Source: Capsulimonas sp.
GTDB lineage: Bacteria; Armatimonadota; Armatimonadia; Armatimonadales; Capsulimonadaceae
Direction: 5' to 3'
Assembly (NCBI GenBank): GCA_025963815.1
Contig: JAOQAA010000640.1
Location: forward strand, 1-6,133
Length of the DNA stretch: 6,133 bases
The notes beneath the pieces are model-generated. The model was given only the letters and a program-made list of their open reading frames with translations, ran no database searches and was not told where the DNA came from. A program made the translations under genes and the position numbers. Numbering within the stretch: position 1 is the first letter of the stretch; every line of letters begins with the position of its first letter. Shown here piece by piece: positions 1-5,430 of this stretch.

Positions 1-1573
1 ACCCCGTCTTGCCGCCGACGCTGAATCCGGCGATTTGCGCGGGTTTGCCCGTACCTTCGCGCACAACCGTGCCGAGCATCGAGCGGGTCGCTTCCGCCGT
101 CTTGGGATCGACCACTTGCCGAACCATCTCCGGCGCGATCAGGGTCTCGACATCGCCCTTGCGTGTCGCTTTGATGATGTGGGGACGCATCATCACGCCG
201 TTGTTCGCGATCGCGCCGTACGCCGTCGCCATTTGCAGAGGCGTCACCGAAATGCCCTGTCCGAACGAGATATTGGCGAACTGGATCTTGGACCAGCCGA
301 CGCTTCCTGTATACTTGTTGAACTCATCGGGCGACTTCAGCCATGATTTCTGCTCGCCCGGAAGCCCACTGTGCGCGTACTCGAAAAACCCGAACGATTG
401 CAGATATTTGTACAGGTTGTCGGGGCCAATCTTTAACCCGAATTGCGCCATACCGATGTTGCACGATTCTTTGAGAACGCCGCGCAGGTCCTCGGAACCG
501 TGATGTCCATAGTACGGTGGATCCGGAGCGCAATGAATGGTGTGCCCGCCGTACTGCCAGATGGCGTTACAGTAGACATGGTCATGCATGACGTCGAGGC
601 CTTTATTCTGAAGGACCGCCGACGCAGTGATGGTCTTCATAGTGGACCCGGGTTCATACAGATCGGACACGGCGCCGTTTCGCCAGAGCGCCGCCGCCGC
701 CAGCCCCTGTTCCTGGGTGAGACGGCCCGGCGGCTTGGGCTGATTGGGATCGAAAGTCGGAGCGTTGGACAGCGCAAGGATCTCGCCGTTGCGCGGATCG
801 AGGATGATCGCGACCCCGCTCTTGGCGTGGTGCGCTTTTACCGCGGCTGACAGCTCCATATCAGCGGCGTGCTGAAGGGATTTGTCGATCGTCAGCACCA
901 GATCGGCCCCGTTTTCGGGATCTTTCTGAATGATCGTGCCGGGCATAAAGCGTCCGTGCGGATCGACTTCGCCGGTAATCGAGCCCTTTGCGCCCACCAG
1001 CATGGATTCCTGGCTGTGCTCCAGCCCCTCCACGCCCTTGGAATCGCGGTCGGTGAAGCCAATCATCTGAGCGGCCAGCGCGCCGTTCGGATAGGATCGG
1101 CGCGTGTCGGGGCCGACGCCGACGCCGCGCAGTTTCAGCGCTTTTATCTGGCCGCCCAGCTCCAGCGACGCGTGGCGCATGAGCAGCACATAATGGCGTT
1201 TTTTGTTCGTCCCAGGGTCGAGACGCTGTTCGAGGAGAGTTGGCTCCATGCCGAGCATGGGCGCCAGCAGAGAAACGGCCGCCGCGCGGTCCTCGATTTC
1301 CCAGGGGTCGGCGAAGATTTGTTTGGCGGGAACGTTGATGGCCAGGACATCGCCGTTACGGTCCATGATCTGCCCGCGTTTGGGCAGCAGATCGTTTTTG
1401 TTGACCCGGACGGAATCCGCCTGCTCCACATAATATGAGTGCCGGATCGTTTGTAGGTAAAACAAACGTCCGGCTAACAGAAGATTCGCCGCCGCGATCG
1501 TCGCGAAGATCGCGACGGCGCGCGGTCTAATGACCGAAAGATGCTGATGCGATGTTGACTGAGTTCGCGCCAC
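1..1573 (-). CDS. ftsI: Class B penicillin-binding protein, FtsI/SpoVD type (septal transpeptidase), C-terminus cut by window edge
   Basis: Membrane-anchored D,D-transpeptidase that cross-links septal peptidoglycan and is the target of beta-lactams. 524 residues are visible. A short cytoplasmic tail precedes one membrane segment (about 19-40). The class B dimerisation domain starts with RGQIMDRNG (66-74), and the transpeptidase domain follows. Active-site motifs are STMK (Ser310 nucleophile, Lys313), SCN (370-372) and KTG (522-524), with the conserved SFGQG at 436-440. The window ends directly after KTG, so any C-terminal PASTA domain lies outside. The start is GTG at 1573, the only usual start codon between an upstream in-frame stop and the membrane segment, with AGGGG nine bases upstream. 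This overlaps the end of ftsL by 47 bases in another frame. Position after mraZ-rsmH-ftsL supports the division role. SpoVD versus vegetative FtsI cannot be separated here. Confidence 0.95.
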   Translation of the reverse strand, partial: MARTQSTSHQHLSVIRPRAVAIFATIAAANLLLAGRLFYLQTIRHSYYVEQADSVRVNKNDLLPKRGQIMDRNGDVLAINVPAKQIFADPWEIEDRAAAVSLLAPMLGMEPTLLEQRLDPGTNKKRHYVLLMRHASLELGGQIKALKLRGVGVGPDTRRSYPNGALAAQMIGFTDRDSKGVEGLEHSQESMLVGAKGSITGEVDPHGRFMPGTIIQKDPENGADLVLTIDKSLQHAADMELSAAVKAHHAKSGVAIILDPRNGEILALSNAPTFDPNQPKPPGRLTQEQGLAAAALWRNGAVSDLYEPGSTMKTITASAVLQNKGLDVMHDHVYCNAIWQYGGHTIHCAPDPPYYGHHGSEDLRGVLKESCNIGMAQFGLKIGPDNLYKYLQSFGFFEYAHSGLPGEQKSWLKSPDEFNKYTGSVGWSKIQFANISFGQGISVTPLQMATAYGAIANNGVMMRPHIIKATRKGDVETLIAPEMVRQVVDPKTAEATRSMLGTVVREGTGKPAQIAGFSVGGKTG

Positions 1574-2078
1574 TGCTCGTCACCCCTGGGAGCCGTTCGC
1601 CCATATTTGTGTTCGCCGGGACGGCCTGGCCATCTCGCGTAATGTAGCAGACTTGATTGGCGCTGGTCATCATCCCGAGCGTGGTGGCGTGCGCCACGAT
1701 ACGATCGGGATTTTGAACCTGCGCGAGTTGCGCCCGCAGCGTTTCATTCTCCTGCTTCAGCTGGTGCAAATGGACACGGGCGCTCGACTGCGCCAGACCC
1801 AAATTGGTGACGCGGGCGTAGGCGGCGAGGTAGATCACGAGGATCGCGCAGAAGATAGTGGCGCCGGCGCCGGCGACCATGAGCAGACGAGCCTCCGACC
1901 GCAGCAGGCGATCGGTGGAATTGCGCTTCCGCGATGGGCGTGTGGAGATCGTGGGCGCCGGTTCCGCCGTCCGATAAGGCGACGGCGCGGCGGCCGGCGA
2001 CATGGATAAAGATCGTTCCGCTCGCCGCGGCGTCGCTGTGACGTCGCGCGGTACTGTCACGACTTGCGTTTCCAGCAT
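1527..2078 (-). CDS. ftsL: FtsL-like bitopic cell-division protein
   Basis: Small division protein that in known systems forms the FtsQLB (DivIB-FtsL-DivIC) complex and activates septal synthesis by FtsW-FtsI. As called it has 183 residues: a polar, Pro/Ala/Arg/Ser-rich cytoplasmic region (about 1-64), one hydrophobic segment (about 65-87), a predicted coiled coil with QLKQENETLRAQLAQ, then NPDRI and a LGM motif typical of the FtsL/DivIC family, and a Ser/Gly/Asn-rich tail. The tail is longer than in short FtsL proteins. I chose ATG 2078 because AGGGAG stands six bases before it. The frame stays open to an ATG at 2135 (19 more residues), four bases after the rsmH stop, but that start has no Shine-Dalgarno sequence. 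Identity rests on architecture and position between rsmH and ftsI, since FtsL diverges quickly. Confidence 0.82.
   Translation of the reverse strand: MLETQVVTVPRDVTATPRRAERSLSMSPAAAPSPYRTAEPAPTISTRPSRKRNSTDRLLRSEARLLMVAGAGATIFCAILVIYLAAYARVTNLGLAQSSARVHLHQLKQENETLRAQLAQVQNPDRIVAHATTLGMMTSANQVCYITRDGQAVPANTNMGERLPGVTSSGANSVNIASASFGH
1583..1587 (-). promoter_or_regulatory. Ribosome-binding site of ftsI, inside ftsL
   Basis: AGGGG on the minus strand, nine bases before the GTG at 1573. It lies inside the ftsL coding sequence and fixes the ftsI start. No other standard start codon in this frame would keep the N-terminal membrane segment whole. Confidence 0.7.
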
Positions 2079-2084
2079 AGCGTA

Positions 2085-2090
2085 CTCCCT
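2085..2090 (-). promoter_or_regulatory. Ribosome-binding site favouring the internal ftsL start
   Basis: AGGGAG on the minus strand, six bases before the ATG at 2078. If the gene began at 2135 these bases would be an in-frame AGG-GAG (Arg-Glu) pair, and AGG is usually a rare codon in GC-rich genes. The 2135 start could still be used through coupling to rsmH. Confidence 0.6.
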
Positions 2091-2139
2091 GGCGCCCCGT
2101 CCCAACGTGGCAGGTTGTTCTTCAGTCAGCGGCATTGGT

Positions 2140-3075
2140 TTACAGTCGTCGAGCCACCCGTAGTTTTGCGCTTCTCGCGCGCGGGTTGGCGCTGATCTCG
2201 CCGGCGGACGGCGTTACGGGCTTCTTCGTTACCAGCTCCACGATTGCGGGAGGCCGCAGGCCATACGGTCCCTCGCCGGCTCCTCGCCCGGAGAGCCTCG
2301 TGAATAACTGCTTGACGATTCTGTCTTCGAGCGAGTGATAGGAAAGCACCGCGATCACGCCGTCTTTACCGAGACGGTCTATTGTGCTTTCCAGCGCACG
2401 TCCGAGAATGGACAATTCGTTATTAACAGCAATGCGAAGCGACTGAAACGTGCGAGTCGCTGCGTGCGTGTCGGGCGGGCGGGCCGCCACGGGGATAGCC
2501 GCATGTACGGTCTCCACCAGCTGCCCCACCGTCCGGTAAGGCTCTTCCGCCCGGCGCTCCACGACAAAACGTGCGATCCGGGACGCCCACTTCTCATCCG
2601 AGTTGTCACGAATAAGTGTGGTCAGCGCCCGCTCATCCAGCGTGTTCAGCAGATCCGCCGCCGTCTGCCCTCCATGCGCCGTATTCATGCGCATGTCCAA
2701 AATTGCCGATGGATCTTTAAACGAAAATCCGCGTTCCGGCGTATCTAATTGATGAGAGGAGACACCCAGGTCGAATAAAGCGCCGTCGATCTTATCAATT
2801 CCGAGCCGATCCAGAGCCTGCGGGATCTCATCGAACCGCGCGTGGACCGTCGTCACGATGTCGCCAAACTCCGCCAGGTTTCGTCCGGCTTCCGCAAGCG
2901 CCGCCGGGTCCTGATCGATTCCGATCATCCGCCCGCCGGGCGCCAGATGCGCCGCCACCGCGCCGGCGTGTCCGCCGGCGCCGAGGGTTCCATCGACAAA
3001 GATCTTGCCCGGCCCCGGGGCCATCAGCTCCACGACGGCGTCGCGCAGAACCGGAATATGATACGGCAGGTCCAT
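2140..3075 (-). CDS. rsmH: 16S rRNA (cytosine(1402)-N(4))-methyltransferase RsmH (MraW)
   Basis: Cytoplasmic S-adenosylmethionine-dependent enzyme that methylates N4 of C1402 in the 16S rRNA, in the P site of the 30S subunit. At 311 residues it is full length for the family. Visible motifs: YHIPVL (5-10), the SAM-binding loop DGTLGAGGHA (28-37), the acidic ribose-binding stretch IGIDQDP (51-57), FDLGVSSHQLD (101-111), LDMRM (126-130), TFQSLRIAVNNEL (about 208-220), SYHSLEDRIVKQ (about 244-255) and the C-terminal NPRARSAKLR signature. The ATG shares one base with the mraZ stop (TAATG), so translation is probably coupled. A GAGG 13 bases upstream is too far to be a good ribosome site. No key residue is missing. 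Confidence 0.98.
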   Translation of the reverse strand: MDLPYHIPVLRDAVVELMAPGPGKIFVDGTLGAGGHAGAVAAHLAPGGRMIGIDQDPAALAEAGRNLAEFGDIVTTVHARFDEIPQALDRLGIDKIDGALFDLGVSSHQLDTPERGFSFKDPSAILDMRMNTAHGGQTAADLLNTLDERALTTLIRDNSDEKWASRIARFVVERRAEEPYRTVGQLVETVHAAIPVAARPPDTHAATRTFQSLRIAVNNELSILGRALESTIDRLGKDGVIAVLSYHSLEDRIVKQLFTRLSGRGAGEGPYGLRPPAIVELVTKKPVTPSAGEISANPRARSAKLRVARRL

Positions 3076-3503
3076 TAAGCGATCCCGACCTCACGCGCCG
3101 AGAAGCTGATCATTTCATCGGTCAAATCTTCGTTGTACTTATCCCAGGCGATGCGCGCCCAGATTTCAATGCGGGCGCTCGCGCCGACAATGACGACATC
3201 GCCCTGTTCACCGATTTTCGCCCAGTCGCGCAGTTTGCTTGGGATGGCGACGCGCCCCTGCCCGTCTACGCTGGACTCCGTCGATGTAAAAAACCGCTGC
3301 AGCCTTATGGTGTGCTCGTCGAGCTGGCGCTGCTTGTTGAGCGTATCGCTCAGCTGCTTGTAAGCCGCTTCGGTATACACGAAGATACAGCCGCCGACTC
3401 CTTTGGTCATGTAGAAGCGTTCGCCCAGGGAAGATCGAAACCTGGTCGGAATGATCACGCGTCCTTTATCATCAACGCTATGGTCAAATTCCCCCTGAAA
3501 CAC
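3075..3503 (-). CDS. mraZ: Transcriptional regulator MraZ
   Basis: DNA-binding regulator of the dcw operon, a repressor of its own promoter in Escherichia coli. It folds as two tandem SpoVT/AbrB-like MraZ domains and forms a large ring. The first domain has HSVDDKGRVIIPTRFR (8-23), the second SSVDGQGRVAIPSKLR (about 77-92); the DxKGR-type loops are the family signature and bind DNA. The length of 142 residues is normal. Two GTG codons stand in tandem at 3506 and 3503. I chose 3503 because it gives the MFxGE beginning usual in this family and lies six bases after GGAGG; the 3506 GTG leaves only three bases. It is the first gene of the cluster and overlaps rsmH by one base. Operator-like repeats upstream suggest autoregulation. 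Confidence 0.97.
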   Translation of the reverse strand: MFQGEFDHSVDDKGRVIIPTRFRSSLGERFYMTKGVGGCIFVYTEAAYKQLSDTLNKQRQLDEHTIRLQRFFTSTESSVDGQGRVAIPSKLRDWAKIGEQGDVVIVGASARIEIWARIAWDKYNEDLTDEMISFSAREVGIA

Positions 3504-3546
3504 CACAATCCTCCACTAAGTCACCACTTCCCACCACTTTCGTCAC
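3503..3546 (-). promoter_or_regulatory. Probable MraZ operator: GTGG repeats with about 10-bp period
   Basis: On the minus strand GTGG occurs at 3537-3534, 3527-3524, 3516-3513 and 3506-3503, with spacings of 10, 11 and 10 bases. A degenerate GTGA at 3546-3543 extends the series to the -10 element. The two best units read AAAGTGGTGG and GAAGTGGTGA. One repeat per helical turn is what known MraZ sites show (TGGGN boxes with 5-base spacers in E. coli; AAAGTG-type boxes in Mollicutes). The array begins around the expected transcription start and reaches the mraZ start codon. Binding here is inferred, not shown. Confidence 0.75.
3510..3514 (-). promoter_or_regulatory. Ribosome-binding site of mraZ, within the operator repeats
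   Basis: GGAGG on the minus strand, six bases before GTG 3503 and three before GTG 3506. The spacing picks the second GTG. The site lies between the third and fourth GTGG repeats, so bound MraZ would cover the DNA encoding it. Confidence 0.85.
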
Positions 3547-3547
3547 A

Positions 3548-3577
3548 ATCATACGGTATATCGCGGAAAATTGTCAA
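3548..3577 (-). promoter_or_regulatory. Housekeeping-sigma promoter of the mraZ-rsmH-ftsL-ftsI operon
   Basis: On the minus strand a perfect -35 TTGACA (3577-3572) and a -10 TATGAT (3553-3548, one mismatch to TATAAT) are separated by 18 bases. An A/T-rich stretch directly upstream (about 3582-3602) could act as an UP element. Transcription should start near 3541, giving a leader of about 38 bases that consists almost wholly of the operator repeats and ribosome site. Confidence 0.85.
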
Positions 3578-4058
3578 GGCGTTTTCAGAAATATTTTTTA
3601 AGATGTTGGCGGCAAATTTAAGCTACATTTCGTTTTACGCACAGATGTTCTCCACTAGATATTGATTAGATGGAGAGTTAACGCCCATATACAGAATGAT
3701 TTTATTTTCATGACGCTTTGCTATCAAGAAATTATAAATTGGGATGCGCCACCACTTGCGCGCCGCAACCAATTCCAGCGCTGTATGACAAGAAGCATCC
3801 TCACGACGAATTCTGTTCCACCTAAGAGTGAAATGTTTGCCCCCTCGCAATGAGATCGTGTTATTTACTTTCAAAGCAGGCAGGCGAATGAAAATCGAAG
3901 TGGGATTTTCGCCACAAAAATCAGTGCGTATGCGTAATTGCATGCTCACTCGCCAGGAAAAATGACGCCCTGTCTCACGAATTGGGTTCGTTGAGACAAA
4001 TTGTTAAGAAGATTAAGAAAAATTAAATTTTCAACGGGATGGGGATTGACGGCGCAAT
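3578..4058. other. AT-rich gene-free region between the two transcription blocks
   Basis: About 480 bases with no convincing gene. Base composition drops clearly (20 G/C of 60 at 3661-3720, against mostly GC-rich flanking genes). Two short open frames exist (minus 3635-3949, plus 3662-3853), but neither has a ribosome site, recognisable domain or GC-rich third positions. The stretch holds one imperfect hairpin (3971-3998) and the upstream part of the dcw promoter. I see no tRNA, transposase remnant or repeat array. Confidence 0.7.
3971..3998. repeat. Imperfect inverted repeat / hairpin
   Basis: TGTCTCA-CGAA (3971-3981) pairs with TTCG-(T)-TGAGACA (3987-3998): eleven base pairs, one bulged T at 3991 and a TTGGG loop. 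On the minus strand a run of five T follows about eight bases after the stem, too far for a standard intrinsic terminator. It lies about 65 bases beyond the strong terminator of the right block. It could be a secondary termination or RNA-stability structure, or a small dispersed repeat. Confidence 0.5.
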
Positions 4059-4095
4059 GCAAAAGGCCCTCCCCCATTTGCTGGGAAAGGGCCTT
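4059..4095 (-). terminator. Intrinsic terminator of the right-hand block
   Basis: AAGGCCCT (minus, 4095-4088) pairs perfectly with AGGGCCTT (4070-4063). The stem continues inward with TTCCC against GGGGG (two G-U pairs), for about 13 pairs and a seven-base loop. On the minus strand the stem runs into TTTT. It begins 22 bases after the stop of the 4118-4489 gene, as expected for the end of that transcript. The T run is short, but the stem is strong. Confidence 0.85.
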
Positions 4096-4117
4096 GAACT
4101 TTGGAACTTGTCTTGGG

Positions 4118-4489
4118 TTAGTGATGAGAAACGGCGTGCTGCGCGCGTTCGATCTGGCGGCGCCGCTGGCGCTGAACCTGGAGTGGCTGAAGATCGACGC
4201 ATCGCACGGTGACTTCCAAACCGCGAGCGCGGACAGCTTCCGTGACGATCGGCAGAAGCTTCTGCTCGATATAGTCAGCGTACAGTTCGTTGTAGTTGGC
4301 AGTCTCCACAGCGGCGGTCCACTTCACGCCGAAGCGGCGCTCGCCCTCAGGAAAGACAAAAATCGTCGGTCCGGTCCCCGTGCTCCACTCCACAACGGCG
4401 TGGCTGGCGTTGCGCCCCTTCCACGAATCCGCCTTGGTCCGCAGCGCCTCGATATCGTAAACCGGCTCCTGGTGTAACTTTCGCTCCAT
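4118..4489 (-). CDS. Hypothetical protein, 123 residues, family not recognised
   Basis: I do not recognise this protein. It appears soluble, with no signal peptide or membrane segment. Residues 1-100 look like a mixed alpha/beta fold: a polar N-terminus, strand-like segments HAVVEW (30-35) and PTIFVFP (41-47), then GERRFGVKW (49-57), a helical stretch NYNELYADYIEQKLLPIVTE (65-84) and a strand EVTVRCVDL (92-100). The tail is basic and Gln/Arg-rich (QRQRRRQ, 106-112) and could bind nucleic acid, which is a guess. The frame is open up to 4600, but a longer product would overlap rsmI. I chose ATG 4489 because AGGAGA lies 11 bases upstream and a TATAAT promoter at 4553-4548 would start transcripts inside the longer frame. 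A terminator follows the stop, which supports a real expressed gene. Confidence 0.72.
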   Translation of the reverse strand: MERKLHQEPVYDIEALRTKADSWKGRNASHAVVEWSTGTGPTIFVFPEGERRFGVKWTAAVETANYNELYADYIEQKLLPIVTEAVRARGLEVTVRCVDLQPLQVQRQRRRQIERAQHAVSHH

Positions 4490-4500
4490 GCGCGCTTGTT

Positions 4501-4506
4501 TCTCCT
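4501..4506 (-). promoter_or_regulatory. Ribosome-binding site of the hypothetical gene
   Basis: AGGAGA on the minus strand, 11 bases before ATG 4489. The gap is slightly long, but no other start codon lies nearer in frame. It supports the short form over a start at 4600. Confidence 0.55.
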
Positions 4507-4547
4507 GCAAAAAGTTTTGACGGAGCGTATCTCCCCATCCCGCCCAT

Positions 4548-4556
4548 ATTATAGCA
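4548..4556 (-). promoter_or_regulatory. Extended -10 promoter after rsmI
   Basis: TGCTATAAT on the minus strand combines a perfect TATAAT (4553-4548) with the TGN extension, starting just past the rsmI TGA stop. There is no good -35 at 17 bases, which is acceptable for extended -10 promoters. Predicted start near 4541 gives a leader of about 52 bases to ATG 4489. Read-through from rsmI is also possible, since I see no terminator between them. Confidence 0.6.
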
Positions 4557-4559
4557 CAC

Positions 4560-5426
4560 TCACGCTTCGTTTTTGAGGGCGAGCGCGGCGGCGTAGACAT
4601 CGCGCTTTGAGAGCTTCAAATCCGTGCTGACCTGACGGACGGCGTCGCGCTCGCTGACGCCGGCTTCCAAACACGCCCGCAAAGCCGCGAGCATCCGCTC
4701 TTCAGGAGATAGCTCGATCTCATCCGGGGCGGTTACCGTGGCGGCGTCCCGGCCGGCGACGACGATGGTGATCTCGCCGCGCGCTTCGTTTTTGGTAAAA
4801 TGCGCCAGAACATCCCCGAGCGGCCCGCGGACGAACTCTTCGAACTTCTTCGTCAGCTCGCGCCCCACGGCGGCGGGCCGGTCCGCGCCGAAGATATCGC
4901 GCATGTCCGTGAGGGTCTCGCGAGTTCGGTTCGGCGCTTCATAAAAAACGAGGGTCCGCGTTTCTTCGGCAGCGAAGGCGGCGAGCTTTTCACGCCGGTC
5001 GGATTTCGTGCGCGGGAGGAAGCCTTCGAAAGCAAAGCGGGCCGGGGGCAGACCGCTTCCAACCAAGGCGGAAAGAACGGCGCTGGCGCCGGGGATGGGA
5101 ACGACGGTCACGCCGGCCGCAATGGCGGCGCGGACAAGTTCGACGCCGGGATCGGAAACTCCAGGGGTGCCGGCGTCGGTCACCAAGGCGACTGACTTGC
5201 CTTCCTCGGCCATTTTGTAAACGAGGTGGTCCGCGCGGTCCGTGTCGCTGTGCTGGTGGAAGGAGATCAGCGGGGTTGTGATCTCAAAGTGCGCGAGCAG
5301 CTTGAGGGTGTGGCGGGTATCTTCGGCGGCGACCAGATCGGCTTCCTTAAGGATGCGCAGGGCGCGCAGGGTAATGTCCTCAAGGTTGCCGATCGGGGTC
5401 GCGACGATGTAGAGAGTTCCTGGCAA
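4560..5426 (-). CDS. rsmI: 16S rRNA (cytidine(1402)-2'-O)-methyltransferase RsmI
   Basis: SAM-dependent tetrapyrrole-methylase-fold enzyme that adds a 2'-O-methyl group to C1402 of the 16S rRNA, the same nucleotide modified by RsmH. At 288 residues it is full length. Motifs in order: TPIGNL (10-15), EDTRHT (35-40), SFHQHS (55-60), DAGTPGVSDPG (84-94), PIPGASA (111-117), FEGFLPR (133-139), FYEAPNR (161-167), GRELTKKFEE (188-197), GEITIVVAG (217-225), and a C-terminal helical RsmI domain (about 238-288). The start codon is TTG at 5426. It is the right start because the family begins a few residues before LYIVATPIGNL. It lies four bases after the TPR gene stop and lacks a Shine-Dalgarno sequence, so translation is probably coupled. 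All expected motifs are present. Confidence 0.97.
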   Translation of the reverse strand: MPGTLYIVATPIGNLEDITLRALRILKEADLVAAEDTRHTLKLLAHFEITTPLISFHQHSDTDRADHLVYKMAEEGKSVALVTDAGTPGVSDPGVELVRAAIAAGVTVVPIPGASAVLSALVGSGLPPARFAFEGFLPRTKSDRREKLAAFAAEETRTLVFYEAPNRTRETLTDMRDIFGADRPAAVGRELTKKFEEFVRGPLGDVLAHFTKNEARGEITIVVAGRDAATVTAPDEIELSPEERMLAALRACLEAGVSERDAVRQVSTDLKLSKRDVYAAALALKNEA

Positions 5427-5430
5427 GGCG

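Noticed and set aside
9..503. Plus-strand open frame of 164 codons, with others up to 1438
   Set aside because: These lie antisense to ftsI, whose SxxK, SxN and KTG motifs prove the coding strand. Long antisense frames are expected in GC-rich genes.
3662..3853. Plus-strand open frame of 63 codons in the spacer
   Set aside because: No ribosome site or family resemblance, and it overlaps the other chance frame.
3884..3913. Second possible hairpin (GAAAATC at 3890-3896 against GATTTTC at 3904-3910)
   Set aside because: Only seven perfect pairs, mostly A/T, with an outer part needing a three-base bulge. Not distinguishable from chance in AT-rich DNA.
3635..3949. Minus-strand open frame of 104 codons in the AT-rich spacer
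   Set aside because: GTG start without ribosome site, no recognisable domain, AT-rich codon use, and its end lies in the region upstream of the dcw promoter. Most likely a chance frame.
4001..4477. Plus-strand open frame of 158 codons
   Set aside because: It reads through the terminator hairpin and antisense through the small minus-strand gene, and has no ribosome site or recognisable domain.
4490..4600. N-terminal extension of the hypothetical gene to a start at 4600
   Set aside because: It would overlap the end of rsmI by 41 bases, and the promoter at 4548-4556 and ribosome site at 4501-4506 both lie inside it.
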